In this document: in pieces, positions 24,838-34,853 of the stretch
Numbering within the stretch: the first letter of the stretch is position 1
How the letters are laid out: every line of letters starts with the position of its first letter
NCBI GenBank assembly: GCA_964346815.1
Contig: CAYFWF010000050.1
Span: 1 to 64,000, forward strand
DNA from: CAYFWF01 sp964346815
Lineage (GTDB): Bacteria; Acidobacteriota; Aminicenantia; Aminicenantales; Aminicenantaceae
Length of the DNA: 64,000 bases
Direction: 5' to 3'
Notes under the pieces: model-generated
Databases searched by the model: none
What the model saw: the letters and a program-made list of their open reading frames with translations, nothing else
What the model was told of the DNA's origin: nothing
Program-made: the position numbers and the translations under genes

Positions 24838-27084
24838 TTATTCTTTAACCCTTATTGTTATGGATGGGCTTTTCAGTGTCTGCTTTCCTTTGACGGCGAT
24901 GGCTTCAATGCAGTGCGAGCCGGGATCGAGGCTCCAGTAAATGCTGTAAGGATAAGAAGCGCTGCCGATGCTGCGTTTGTCCACGAACCATTCGACCCGG
25001 TCGAACTCCACGTCACCGCGAGAAGATGCTTTGAACATGATCCTCTGGTATTCCTGACGGAGGACTGGATCTATCTTGAACACGTCTTTGTCTAGGGGAA
25101 AGATGATTCTGATCTCATCTCTGTGGAAGGCAGGAAAGTCTCTCTGCCTTTCCTCTTCTGTATGAAGGCTGCAGTATTCATCTGGTTCAGTTCCCTTGAT
25201 AAAAAAATCATCCATGCTTCCAGGGCAGTACTCGGATGCGAGCTTCCCGGAGAGCGGGCAGATTTTCATTTTTATCATATCTGGAGGCTCAGGGAACTCG
25301 ATTTCAGAATTTTTATTTTCCAAAAGGAGCATCGCATCTTTGAAGAGTGGTCCGCATCCCGTCACGCCTGAGATGTTATGCATGGGTGCTGCATCGAAAT
25401 TTCCTACCCAGACCCCCACTGTGTATCTGGAAGTGAAACCCACTGTCCAATTGTCCCTGAAATCCTTTGTAGTCCCTGTTTTGACCGCGCATTCGAAAGG
25501 AAGATTGAGAGGAGAGGTGTAGCCAAAAGCAGGAACACGGGCATCTCTATCCGCTAGAATGTCGGTGATGAGAAAAGCGATCTGCGGGGAAAATATTTTT
25601 CGTGATTCTTTTTGCTTGTTCAAAGCTGTTTCCCTGCCGTTTTTATCGAATTGTTTGAGTATGGATTGATCTTCCAAGTAGAAGCCTCCCCTTGCCAGGG
25701 TAGAGTAAGCACGCGATAACTCGAGAAGCGTGACCTCTCCGTTGCCCAAGGTCAGTCCGACTCCGTAGTGGCCGGGACTCTTATCCAGGCTCTCGAAACC
25801 CAACTGCTTTAGCCTTTGGTAGAGAAGGTCGGGTCCGAGTCTCTCCAGGAGAGAAACGGCTGGGATATTGTAGGAACAAGCTAGAGCGCGACGCAAACGC
25901 ACGGGCCCATGAAATCTCTTGTCGTAATTTCGGGGCGAATAGCTTCCCTCCAGAGTGGAGAGATGGGTCTCGCGATCTTTGAGTATTTCTGCAGCGGTCA
26001 TCCCATTCTCCAGAGCCAGAGCATATGTGAAGGGTTTGAGAGTTGATCCGGGTTGACGGAGGGACACAGCTCCGTTGACCTGTCCGTCGTGATAGGCATC
26101 AAAGAAGTCTTTTGATCCAACCATAGAGAGGATCTCCCCGCTCGAGTTATCCAGCACGATAACCGCAGCATTGGTGATCCCTTTTTCATCCAGCCCATCT
26201 AGATGATCACGGACAAGCATTTCGATCTTTTCCTGTAATCTGTAATCGCAGGTAGTCAGGATCCGGCTCAACCTTTTCAGTTTGGACGGAGGAATCTGCT
26301 GGAGAATGAAATCACAGAAATGAGGACTCCGGAAATTTCTCCTTGCTGGAACCAGTTGAAGGGATTCTGATTTTGCCCTTCGCTCCTGATCTTTTTCGAT
26401 GTAGCCCTGCTTATACATTTGGAAGAGGATGCTTTCCTGCCTTTTCTTGGCTGGTTTGAAGTGACGGTAGGGATCAAGAATTGAGGGTGCGCGGGGGATT
26501 GCGGCAAGAAAAGCCGCTTCTGCCAGGCTGAGGTCCTCTGGCTCTTTGTCGAAGTAAAGCTGAGAAGCCGCTGCAATGCCGAAGGCTTGGTTCCCATAGC
26601 AAATGCGGTTCAGATACTGAGTGAGGATTTCCTCCTTTGATATCGTCTTTTCGAGCCGGATGGCGAGCCAGGCTTCGTGAATTTTCGAAAAAACTGTCCG
26701 CCGTCTGTGCAGGATGTTCCGTACGACCTGCTGTGAGATGGTAGAGGCACCAGAAACGACCCGTCCGCAGCGGATGTTTTGATAAAGAGCCCGGATGATC
26801 GCGAAGAGATTGATCCCAGGATGAATGAAAAAATATTTGTCTTCTGCGACCAGAGTGGCATTCACTAAATCAGAAGGGACGTCTTTGAACCTGATCCATC
26901 GGCAGCGTCCCCCTTCATCTGAAAGGATTTCTCTAAGCAGCAGACTGTTCCGGTCGACGAGTGACAGAGAGACGACAGGTCCTGGATGCAGCTTTGCTTT
27001 AGGGAAGGGAATGTATAATGAGGCAGAGAGAAAGATGAGTCCAGACAGGAAGACCGGCAGGACAATTATTTTCTGCTTCATCAT
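24838..27084 (-). CDS. pbpC: Penicillin-binding protein 1C
   Basis: A 748-residue bifunctional peptidoglycan synthase anchored by one N-terminal helix. The GT51 glycosyltransferase domain has EDKYFFIHPGI with catalytic Glu81 and SGASTISQQVVRN. The transpeptidase domain has the active serine Ser347 in GSTLKPF (SxxK), the SYN triad in CSYNIPAVS and KTGTT. The last 90 or so residues match the BiPBP_C domain found in PBP1C (RIIFPLDKDVFKIDP, then ending IRVKE). It starts directly after the stop of the alpha-2-macroglobulin gene, as pbpC follows yfhM in E. coli, so the two act together at the cell wall. Confidence 0.96.
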   Translation of the reverse strand: MMKQKIIVLPVFLSGLIFLSASLYIPFPKAKLHPGPVVSLSLVDRNSLLLREILSDEGGRCRWIRFKDVPSDLVNATLVAEDKYFFIHPGINLFAIIRALYQNIRCGRVVSGASTISQQVVRNILHRRRTVFSKIHEAWLAIRLEKTISKEEILTQYLNRICYGNQAFGIAAASQLYFDKEPEDLSLAEAAFLAAIPRAPSILDPYRHFKPAKKRQESILFQMYKQGYIEKDQERRAKSESLQLVPARRNFRSPHFCDFILQQIPPSKLKRLSRILTTCDYRLQEKIEMLVRDHLDGLDEKGITNAAVIVLDNSSGEILSMVGSKDFFDAYHDGQVNGAVSLRQPGSTLKPFTYALALENGMTAAEILKDRETHLSTLEGSYSPRNYDKRFHGPVRLRRALACSYNIPAVSLLERLGPDLLYQRLKQLGFESLDKSPGHYGVGLTLGNGEVTLLELSRAYSTLARGGFYLEDQSILKQFDKNGRETALNKQKESRKIFSPQIAFLITDILADRDARVPAFGYTSPLNLPFECAVKTGTTKDFRDNWTVGFTSRYTVGVWVGNFDAAPMHNISGVTGCGPLFKDAMLLLENKNSEIEFPEPPDMIKMKICPLSGKLASEYCPGSMDDFFIKGTEPDEYCSLHTEEERQRDFPAFHRDEIRIIFPLDKDVFKIDPVLRQEYQRIMFKASSRGDVEFDRVEWFVDKRSIGSASYPYSIYWSLDPGSHCIEAIAVKGKQTLKSPSITIRVKE

Positions 27085-30000
27085 TTATTCGACGATGGAG
27101 ATCTTCAACTCACTGCCCCGGCCGAAAACTTCCGGTGCATACATCTCTTCGATCTCTGTCCCTGGCGCATGGAACGTTCCGGAGGTCAAGGCCCTTACAA
27201 GATACCGGTGGGTATGGATTCCGGGCGTCAGGGAATCGGCAAAGAGGAGAACCCTGTCGTCATGCATCTCGATATGACTGAATCCATGCCATGGTTTCTG
27301 CTGTTTGTTCCCTGTCCGCTCTTCAATTTGGTGCTGATGTTCTTCACTCTCTGTAACAAATGACGGATTAACGGCTTCCAGACCCGCGGGAAGAGGATCC
27401 TCCAGAACGACAAACAAACTCTCTTTGGAAAGGATAGCCTGCAGTGTAACCACGGCGAGCGTCCCTGCTTCGATGGATTCCAAAGGCCTCCCGTCGAGCG
27501 TCGTGATTTCCTTCACAACGCTGAAACCTTCATCTCTAGGATATAATCTCGTTTTCGGTGCATAGGTCAACCTTACCTGGTAATAAAGCCTTCCTTTTCC
27601 TTTCATGTCGATTTTCAAAGGAACCGTTTTTCCGGGTTGCCTATCGCTGAGAGACTGCTTGAACGTCCTGGTCTGATTTTTTCCTGAAAATGCTTCTTCC
27701 AGAAGCTGTTTTCCTCTGAGAGAGACCTCGATTTTGAAGCCGGGCTCGATGTTTTCATAGCTTTTATAGAATTCATTCAAGGCGTAAAAAACATAAAAAT
27801 TTTCTTGTGTACTTGCCCATGTCCCTGCTTTTCTCCGTTCGACGAGCCAGCGGGCAAGAGAAGGAACAAAGGGGTTGTCGTATCCCGCTTCAAGCAAGCT
27901 CTGGAGGATAAGAGCGGTGGTTCTGTTGTTCGAGCTGTAAATCCAGCGGCCTTTCCTCCCCTCATCATCTTCAAAATGGGCACTGGTCGGGGAAACTTTG
28001 ATCTTGTTCATTAATTCCTGGATGAGTGTATTCTGAGCATCTTTGGAACCTCTCTCTCTGTCGAGTGCTTTGAGCAAAAGGGTCTTTCCAAACAGCGACA
28101 AGGAGTTTCTCTCTTGATAGAGTTTTTCGGCATATGAGGGCTCAGGATGATCGAGAAGGGCCAGGCAGTACAGGGCGAATGCCTGGATGGTTTTCCAGCT
28201 CTGTTGTCCATAAGGATAAGCTTGTCTGTTCAGTCGTCCGCGCATCAAGTTCTTCAGATAACGAATGAGCTGGTCCAAAGAACTCTGGTTGACGGAAAAG
28301 CCTGAGAGCTTAGCTTCAGCCAGAGTAAAGGCTGTGTAGCAGGAATTGAATGGGGAATCGTGAGGCGAATCAGGCCAGAGGCCGAAGCCCCCGTTTTCTT
28401 TTTGGTAATCATAGATTTCATTAAGGGTTTTTTGGACATATTTCTGTATTTCCTCTCGGTTGAACCTGCTCAGTCCAAACTCAGAAAGGACATCCCTGGC
28501 AACGATGTAGGGAAGAATAGACGAAAGGCGCTGTTCGAGGCAGAGGTAGGGATAGTCTGTGAGGAAGTCGACGGTTCCCTTCAACCCGGATAACGCACTC
28601 GCAGAGCCTAAAAATTCGATCCGGCTTTCTCCGGGAAAGGTATCCTCTGGGATGACAATATTTTCCACGACAGATTCTGTCGTCTCCCCGAAAAGCGCTG
28701 TGGTTTCGGTGGCACGGGGCAGTTTCAGGGGAAAGGAGACGGACAGGCCGTCGGTTTCCTCTCCCATCTGGGCTCGGAATTCTACCTCGGCCATACCTGG
28801 CTTTTCCACCTTGAAGGGGAAGAGAACTTCCTGGCTCTCTCCGGTCCTAAGAGAGAGTTTTTGAGTGCTGTCTTCATTATCCATAAGGATTCCTTTGGCT
28901 CGGCACTCGAGGACGACCTCCGCTTTCTTAGACGACCGGTTATGAATCACCACTCCGCCGGAAAATTCATCCCCTACTCGAGCAAAGCGCGGGAGAGAGG
29001 CTTGGAGAAGAAGAGGCTTTGAGACTTTGAAACTTATCTCTGAACGGCCGAATCGAGAATCCACGGTTTGGGCGACTGCCATCACACGGAAAGTGGTCAG
29101 ATTATCCGGTAATGTGAAAGTCACCCGGGCACGCCCGTCATCATCGGTAACTAATGAAGGATTCCAGTATGCCGTAAACTTGAAGTCCCCCCGCAACTCA
29201 ACTTCTGAAAGGGTAGGAGCAAAGGCCTTTTCCATCAGTTCTCCCACACCGCCACTCACATCCTCTCCTTTTTCGCCAAAAGCCAACTGTTCCAGAATAA
29301 ACGGCCTCGAATCCGAGGTGTGAACCGCCAAAGACTTGTGGCTGTAAAACTGCGAGAAAGGATCAGGGGTCTGAAAACCGATGAGGTTCAAAACTCCCGC
29401 ATCGACAACCGCCAGGCTGAGGCAGGCTTTGGCGGCCCCTCCTTCCGCATTCTCTACATTCAGAGTGAAAGAAACCTCCTCTCCTGGTTTATAGGATTGT
29501 TGTTGCTCCTGGATAACGATCTCCAGGCGCTTTTCCGAGGGGTCTATGTTCAATTTGGTATACCCTATTTTAAAAGAAGGCTTGCCCAGATCTTGAAGGT
29601 CGTCGTCGACCATCTGGGCTGTTCGACCTTGGACAAGAAGCACAGAGACATACACGTTCGGAATATATTGGGACTGTATAGGGATCTCGATCTGATTGGA
29701 ACTTCCGATTATTTCACGAATTTCACTCATCAGGACAAATTCCCTTTCAACCGTGATCAGGGCATTGGCACTCTCATAGGGTGATTTCACCAGTATTTTC
29801 GCCACATCTCCGGGTTGATAGGAGGGGCTGTCGGCAACCAATTCGACGATATCCTCGTCTTCTCTTTTCCAGGGAACATAATCCTTGCCTGTCACATAAA
29901 AATAGGTTCTGGTCGTGATGGTGTTTCCTCTCCTGTCTTTTCCTTCCCCCTCTACAAGGTAAAAACCCGCTTCATCAGGAAGAAATTTGACCGGCTGGGG

Positions 30001-32751
30001 ATCGACTTTTGTTTCAATCGCACGGGAACCGATTGCCGTATCCACCTTTTCGCTTACCCATTGGAGCCTCCCTCCGATTCCTGATTTCCTTATCGAATGC
30101 CATTCTCTTTTCAGAAGCCTTACCTGGATCTTTTGGTCCGTTTCTATCTGTCCGTCTGGCCTGATTGTAATCACACCGATAGAGATCTCCTCTCCCTTTG
30201 GCAGAAAAGTCGTGCTCGGCTGGAGGCCGATATAATATTCTCCCCGGTGAACGATTGACTGGATGCGGTTAGATATGCTCCGCCTGCTCGGCCCCTGCAC
30301 AGTGGCCTCGAGGGCGACAATGGCTGAATTTCTTTCTTCCTCAGGTAACAGCTTTGTCGATATTTTGAAGTTTCCCTCTCCATCCAGCAGGGATTCCCCT
30401 GAGGAAAGAAGACGGCTGTCCTCTTGTCCATATCTTTCCCATCTGTCGATTTGATTTCCGAAAATATAATCTTTGTACCCTGGAGGATCGAAAAAACCGG
30501 GATTGAGTCTGAGATGCCAGGATATTTTTTGGGAAGCCATCGCGCCGCCAAAAAGATATCTCGCTTTCACATCGGCTGCATAGGAATCTCCAAAGATATA
30601 GTCTTCTTGAGAAGAACGGAGATGCACTTCGAATTCAGCAGGTTTGAAGGCTTCGATTCGGAATGATGAAAAGAGGAGGGATTCCTTTTCGTCTTTGGAC
30701 GCAGGAGGGATACTTACCTGGATCCGATATGTGCCTAACGATGCTTCCTCCGTGGTTTCGATGTCGAGATCGAACGAACTGAACTCGTCCAGTTCGACTT
30801 TTTTCTTCAGGATTCTCTTCTTGAAAGGATCCAAGACTTCACACTCGACCTCCTCGATCGAGAGTTTTTTCCAATCTCCTTTTTCCCGTTTCCTGAGGAT
30901 TCCCTTGATATGGACGACTTCTCCAGCCCTGTAGAGCCCTCTTTCTGAAAAGATATATCCATGGACTTCTTTTGGCTGTGGATTCCATTCATAAGGAATA
31001 TTGAATCGATAGGGCAGGAGACCGGTTTCCCACTCTGAAGAAATAAAAGCGAAATCTTTCCCCTTGGCTGCGAATATCCATAGCCTAGGTTGGCTCCATC
31101 TGTTTCTGCTTTTGATTCCTAAGGGATTCCATCCTGGGGTTTCGACCATCCCTTTTTCATCTGTTTTCCCACGCCAGAGTATTTTGTTGGAATCATCTCT
31201 TATTTCGATAGAAACTTCCTGTACCGGATCTCCAGACTCAAGCTCTGTGACCCAGATGAGGCTGTTCTCCGGGGAGAACTTCGCAGAGAGACCGAGATTC
31301 GTGATTTGAATCAAGGCTTTTGGATATCGATTCCACTTGTCCACGAGATGAGTATCCAGTTGGATGAAGATTGTGCCGAACTTCTCAGGCAAAAATTTGT
31401 TCACGTCCAATGGAAAAATTTCTTTCTTGTTGCGCGGATAACTGAGTTCTATTCTCTCTCGAAAGCTGAAAAAATTCTTTTCAGCCCATTTTTCGCTCGA
31501 CCAGAAAAGTTTTTCTTTGGTAATCAGAGGAAGGATATCTTCTTTTTTGAGGGAGGCAGCCTCTGCTGATATTTCCTTGGTATTGAGGACATACACAGGG
31601 AATCTCAGATCGCCGGTGGCTTCCATGATTCTGTGACCGGTATTCATGGATACAGAGGCAGGAAAAGGAGCTGTCTTGAATTCCAGTGGGATGTCTTTCG
31701 AGAGCTTATTCCCGAAAACATCTTCGAGGCCGGCTTCTATCCATAAACGGTAGTGAGTTTCGGGTTGAAGGGGTAGAGCCACCCATAACGTGGAATCTTC
31801 ATAGTCCCAATCGGAATAATAGTCGGGAATGGCTGCTGCCGGTTCCAATCGAATTTTTTGTACAAATTCTTCATAAAATACAGGGTTGGAAAACACGAAT
31901 TTCAGTGGGTCGTATGGATTATGGTTTTCAGTCGCTGCGAAAGAGACAAATTGGAATGTCTCATAGGTTTCGAAAAAGAATGTCTGTCGATTTTCCATCC
32001 CTAAAGGACCTTGCGTACCCGATAGGCTTTCTTTGATTTCGACGACGTATTTGGAATCCGGTTCGAGTTCTTTTCTTGGATGGAGAAGGACTGTGTTCTC
32101 GGGTGGAGATTCGATCCTGTTTTCTTCCAACAGTCTTGGAGAGGGTGTTTTGAGTGAAAATTCGATCGGAATTTCAGGTTCGCCCATTCTGATTTTTTTT
32201 AGAGAGAGAGAAGATTCGTCTTTACGGACGGGCTGGTTGAACACAAGCAGAACCTGAGTATCTGTCCGTAACGATTTTTGTTGGTGCCGGGGAAAATGCT
32301 GGAGGAGACGGGGCCGGACGGTTTGGAACATCCAAGAATAATTTTCTTGCAGCATGAAGCCATCGTACGATCGAGTCCCAGCGGGGATGGTGACCTTGAT
32401 TTCAGTCGAGAGAGGGAAAGGTTTGTCCGGAGTGAAGGTCAGAGTTTTTGGATTTAGCCAGCGCTGTCTTCCGGAAAAGGAGGGTTCGAGCCGCATCCAT
32501 CCTGGCCCTCCGTCCTCTCTTAGGGCTTCAAGAGGAATCACGGGATGGTCGAAAATGACCACCAGAGTATCGGTTTCATGTGCGGCCTCTGTAGGTCCTT
32601 TAGGACTCACATAGGTAACGGATAACTCTCCAGCTTGAGCCGAGGCCTCCTTAGGCGGCGAGTCCTTTTCTTTTTTCGACCTGCAGCCAGGCTTGGAAGA
32701 AAAGAGACACAACATCACGATTAAAAGAGAAATTGCAGTCGTTTTTTTCAT
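27085..32751 (-). CDS. Bacterial alpha-2-macroglobulin (YfhM-like), thioester type
   Basis: A 1888-residue periplasmic protease trap. The signal sequence MKKTTAISLLIVMLCLFSS is followed by a Cys in KPGCRSKK, an imperfect lipobox, so probably a lipoprotein. The body has many beta-sandwich MG domains; the bait region lies before the A2M core SLVTDDDGRARVTFTLPDN. The thioester motif CLEQ is intact (Cys about residue 1404), in YPYLCLEQRLSSILPY, within the alpha/alpha thioester domain. It would trap invading proteases covalently while PBP1C repairs peptidoglycan. A longer frame adds 21 residues, but the chosen Met starts the signal peptide and follows AAAGGGAACGA. Confidence 0.95.
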   Translation of the reverse strand: MKKTTAISLLIVMLCLFSSKPGCRSKKEKDSPPKEASAQAGELSVTYVSPKGPTEAAHETDTLVVIFDHPVIPLEALREDGGPGWMRLEPSFSGRQRWLNPKTLTFTPDKPFPLSTEIKVTIPAGTRSYDGFMLQENYSWMFQTVRPRLLQHFPRHQQKSLRTDTQVLLVFNQPVRKDESSLSLKKIRMGEPEIPIEFSLKTPSPRLLEENRIESPPENTVLLHPRKELEPDSKYVVEIKESLSGTQGPLGMENRQTFFFETYETFQFVSFAATENHNPYDPLKFVFSNPVFYEEFVQKIRLEPAAAIPDYYSDWDYEDSTLWVALPLQPETHYRLWIEAGLEDVFGNKLSKDIPLEFKTAPFPASVSMNTGHRIMEATGDLRFPVYVLNTKEISAEAASLKKEDILPLITKEKLFWSSEKWAEKNFFSFRERIELSYPRNKKEIFPLDVNKFLPEKFGTIFIQLDTHLVDKWNRYPKALIQITNLGLSAKFSPENSLIWVTELESGDPVQEVSIEIRDDSNKILWRGKTDEKGMVETPGWNPLGIKSRNRWSQPRLWIFAAKGKDFAFISSEWETGLLPYRFNIPYEWNPQPKEVHGYIFSERGLYRAGEVVHIKGILRKREKGDWKKLSIEEVECEVLDPFKKRILKKKVELDEFSSFDLDIETTEEASLGTYRIQVSIPPASKDEKESLLFSSFRIEAFKPAEFEVHLRSSQEDYIFGDSYAADVKARYLFGGAMASQKISWHLRLNPGFFDPPGYKDYIFGNQIDRWERYGQEDSRLLSSGESLLDGEGNFKISTKLLPEEERNSAIVALEATVQGPSRRSISNRIQSIVHRGEYYIGLQPSTTFLPKGEEISIGVITIRPDGQIETDQKIQVRLLKREWHSIRKSGIGGRLQWVSEKVDTAIGSRAIETKVDPQPVKFLPDEAGFYLVEGEGKDRRGNTITTRTYFYVTGKDYVPWKREDEDIVELVADSPSYQPGDVAKILVKSPYESANALITVEREFVLMSEIREIIGSSNQIEIPIQSQYIPNVYVSVLLVQGRTAQMVDDDLQDLGKPSFKIGYTKLNIDPSEKRLEIVIQEQQQSYKPGEEVSFTLNVENAEGGAAKACLSLAVVDAGVLNLIGFQTPDPFSQFYSHKSLAVHTSDSRPFILEQLAFGEKGEDVSGGVGELMEKAFAPTLSEVELRGDFKFTAYWNPSLVTDDDGRARVTFTLPDNLTTFRVMAVAQTVDSRFGRSEISFKVSKPLLLQASLPRFARVGDEFSGGVVIHNRSSKKAEVVLECRAKGILMDNEDSTQKLSLRTGESQEVLFPFKVEKPGMAEVEFRAQMGEETDGLSVSFPLKLPRATETTALFGETTESVVENIVIPEDTFPGESRIEFLGSASALSGLKGTVDFLTDYPYLCLEQRLSSILPYIVARDVLSEFGLSRFNREEIQKYVQKTLNEIYDYQKENGGFGLWPDSPHDSPFNSCYTAFTLAEAKLSGFSVNQSSLDQLIRYLKNLMRGRLNRQAYPYGQQSWKTIQAFALYCLALLDHPEPSYAEKLYQERNSLSLFGKTLLLKALDRERGSKDAQNTLIQELMNKIKVSPTSAHFEDDEGRKGRWIYSSNNRTTALILQSLLEAGYDNPFVPSLARWLVERRKAGTWASTQENFYVFYALNEFYKSYENIEPGFKIEVSLRGKQLLEEAFSGKNQTRTFKQSLSDRQPGKTVPLKIDMKGKGRLYYQVRLTYAPKTRLYPRDEGFSVVKEITTLDGRPLESIEAGTLAVVTLQAILSKESLFVVLEDPLPAGLEAVNPSFVTESEEHQHQIEERTGNKQQKPWHGFSHIEMHDDRVLLFADSLTPGIHTHRYLVRALTSGTFHAPGTEIEEMYAPEVFGRGSELKISIVE

Positions 32752-32844
32752 CTTCGTTCCCTTTGTCTGTTTTGGATCGATGTGGAGAAAATGGGGGTAT
32801 CCCATTGAAGACAATGACGATTTTCAATATTTATCCTGGATTGT

Positions 32845-32873
32845 TGTATACCACAGGAAAACTGAAGGGTCAA
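32845..32873 (-). promoter_or_regulatory. Promoter of the alpha-2-macroglobulin / pbpC operon
   Basis: On the minus strand, TTGACC (32873-32868, five of six) is separated by 17 bp from TATACA (32850-32845, four of six). A leader of about 85 nt follows. The remaining bases up to the ADP-ribosylglycohydrolase stop at 33026 show nothing recognisable. Confidence 0.5.
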
Positions 32874-33025
32874 TAAGCGGCTGCATCTGGGTGGAATTTG
32901 GATGCCGCACTCATGTCGATTCCGTACCGTGGGCTGCGGGGATTCTTGGGTAAAAGATATCATTATTTCTTTTCCAACTGCCGAAAGGTCCTAGGAGTTT
33001 CTCACAGAAAAGGCTTCTGAATGTG

Positions 33026-33976
33026 TTAAGATCTTTTCTTCTCTGATAATTTCAGGGCCAAAGTTTCGATGTAGGATCTGTTTTCGAGTTTGTTTCGCCA
33101 ATCAGAGGGTATCGACGCGATTCCTAAGTATGATCCAGAAATCGCACAGGCCATAGCTCCCAAGGTGTCCCTGTCTCCTCCGTTGAGGACGGCACAATAG
33201 AGGCAATCTGTGAAGGATTTGGGATGTCGAAGAAAAGAGAAAAGAGCGAAAGGAACCGATTCATGGGCGGCGACTGAGCGGCCGAGGAGACGAACAGCTT
33301 GAGAGGGGGATGATCTGTCTGCTAAAGATCGTTGAATCAAAAGAAGTTTCTCTTTCATTTCGAATGTCTTTGCTGCCTGGATCAGTCGGTCCAAGAACTT
33401 CTCCTGCGGAAAAGATTCTCCGGGATCATAGATGGTCGCGAGGGCCACCGCCTTTGCTTGTATGGCTGCACCATCCTTGCCGATTGGATGGGCATGGGTG
33501 ACCTCTGCCGATGAACAGGCTGTTTCATAGATATCAGGGGAATCGAAAAAAAAGAGACCCAAGGAAACTATTCTCATGGCTGCCCCATTGCCAAAGGACC
33601 CCTGATCTTGAAACAAAGATTTTGCAGCCTCCACATAACTGATCCTTGAGTTTTCGACCATCCTGAACAGAGTCGGAGGACCAGGACCGTAACCCCTCCA
33701 GGGTTGGCTGAGATAATTTTGATGGAATCTTGCTCCAAGGTCTGTTTGATCCAAGCCTCCTTTGTTAATCAGGGATTCGGCAAGACCAAGGGCCATGGCC
33801 GTATCATCTGTATAATGAAATTCTTCCAAGGCATCCAGTCGTGAGTCGAGAGCCTTCTTTTTTCTATAGCGGAAAGCCATCTCTCCGATAGCATCCCCCA
33901 GTGCGCTTCCTATCATTCCGCCTAAATACTTTTTTTCTAAATCGATCACTTGTATTTCTTCCGCAAAATGAACCAT
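33026..33976 (-). CDS. ADP-ribosylglycohydrolase family protein
   Basis: About 316 residues of the DraG/ARH family, which removes ADP-ribose from proteins or hydrolyses related ADP-ribosyl compounds with two magnesium ions. Motifs are GSALGDAIGE near the start, the metal-binding HYTDDTAMALGLAESL (TDDT at 56-59), GSFGNGAAMRI, and GGDRDTLGAMACAISGSYLG near the end. These are the residues that bind both metals, so it should be active. The open frame reaches further upstream, but that part has no homologous look; the start is uncertain because neither the chosen ATG nor a GTG at 33949 has a strong Shine-Dalgarno sequence. No ADP-ribosyltransferase is in the window. Confidence 0.92.
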   Translation of the reverse strand: MVHFAEEIQVIDLEKKYLGGMIGSALGDAIGEMAFRYRKKKALDSRLDALEEFHYTDDTAMALGLAESLINKGGLDQTDLGARFHQNYLSQPWRGYGPGPPTLFRMVENSRISYVEAAKSLFQDQGSFGNGAAMRIVSLGLFFFDSPDIYETACSSAEVTHAHPIGKDGAAIQAKAVALATIYDPGESFPQEKFLDRLIQAAKTFEMKEKLLLIQRSLADRSSPSQAVRLLGRSVAAHESVPFALFSFLRHPKSFTDCLYCAVLNGGDRDTLGAMACAISGSYLGIASIPSDWRNKLENRSYIETLALKLSEKKRS

Positions 33977-34079
33977 TCTTATGTTACATAATAGATATGG
34001 TTCTGGAAAGGAGGAACTGCTGTGCAAAAAATTGGCAGGATGGTAAAATATCGTTGTGCTTGAATATTGAATAGAGCGG

Positions 34080-34403
34080 ATGTTTTTCTTTATCGGAGGT
34101 GTCCAGCCAAAGACCGTCCGTTTGAAGAGACAGGCCTTCTCCTGTCCTGTCTGCGGTCATCCAGAAGTCTATCTCAAAAGGGTGGATCATTATTTGAGTC
34201 TGTTTTTCATCCCTCTCTTTCCGGTGAAGAAAGGTGTTCCCTATTCAGTCTGCGATAACTGTAATACGGTCTTGGACGGCAGTGGAACACCTATCGGTGT
34301 CCAACCAAGGGATGGACCGGGGAAGTGCCCCAACTGTGGAAGATTTCTGATGGAAGATTATGATTACTGCCCCCGCTGTGGGAGGAAAATCCTCTCCTCA
34401 TAA
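34080..34403 (+). CDS. Double zinc-ribbon protein
   Basis: A 107-residue protein with two four-cysteine zinc sites: CPVC (22, 25) with CDNC (58, 61), and CPNC (83, 86) with CPRC (97, 100). The segment LKRVDHYLSLFFIPLFPVKKG and the N-terminal MFFFIGGVQPKT are conserved in a widespread zinc-ribbon family of unknown role (PF17032-like). It may bind nucleic acid or protein. It overlaps by 6 bp, tail to tail, with the following minus-strand gene. Confidence 0.85.
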   Translation: MFFFIGGVQPKTVRLKRQAFSCPVCGHPEVYLKRVDHYLSLFFIPLFPVKKGVPYSVCDNCNTVLDGSGTPIGVQPRDGPGKCPNCGRFLMEDYDYCPRCGRKILSS

Positions 34404-34628
34404 AAAGCCCTGTCTCCGGATGAAAATATAGCAGGCCAAGCCAAAGACGATCCTTGCGGCATAAAGGATCCAGGAGAGACCGTCAAAAGAAATGATATAG
34501 GGAAGACCGAAAAGCAGGACCGCAATTCCCAGAAGGATCAATTTTTTTCTCAGTTCCGCCGAAAGGAAGGCCAGCACGAAGAAAACGATCACTAAAAAGT
34601 TAACGATAATGTAGTAGGGGCTTCTCAT
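34398..34628 (-). CDS. Small membrane protein (76 aa)
   Basis: A hydrophobic protein with about three membrane segments: YYIIVNFLVIVFFVLAFLS, LILLGIAVLLFGLPYII and LSWILYAARIVFGLACYIF, with a basic end (RRQGFL). No family is recognised. A short AGGA precedes the ATG and a possible promoter with a perfect TATAAT lies upstream. Function unknown. Confidence 0.6.
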   Translation of the reverse strand: MRSPYYIIVNFLVIVFFVLAFLSAELRKKLILLGIAVLLFGLPYIISFDGLSWILYAARIVFGLACYIFIRRQGFL

Positions 34629-34651
34629 TTTCCTGAAAACAGTTGATTCCT

Positions 34652-34680
34652 ATTATAGGTCTTTTTTTCGGTTTTTTGTA
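34652..34680 (-). promoter_or_regulatory. Possible promoter of the 76-aa membrane protein
   Basis: On the minus strand a perfect TATAAT (34657-34652) is preceded at 17 bp by TACAAA (34680-34675), which matches only half of the -35 consensus. The remaining bases up to the stop of the BNR-repeat gene at 34854 show nothing clear. Confidence 0.35.
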
Positions 34681-34853
34681 GTCTGTGTTGTTATTCTGAT
34701 TTTGCCATCTGCTGTTTTCCACCAGCGAGGTAAGGCATTAAAGGGCCTCTTAGCCGGATTCATCCTCAATTCCCATTCTTTTTAAAGCCTGCGATAAGTC
34801 TTTCTTATTGGTCCTCTCCCATTACAGTCCCATGCCCATAAATGGAAACCCTC

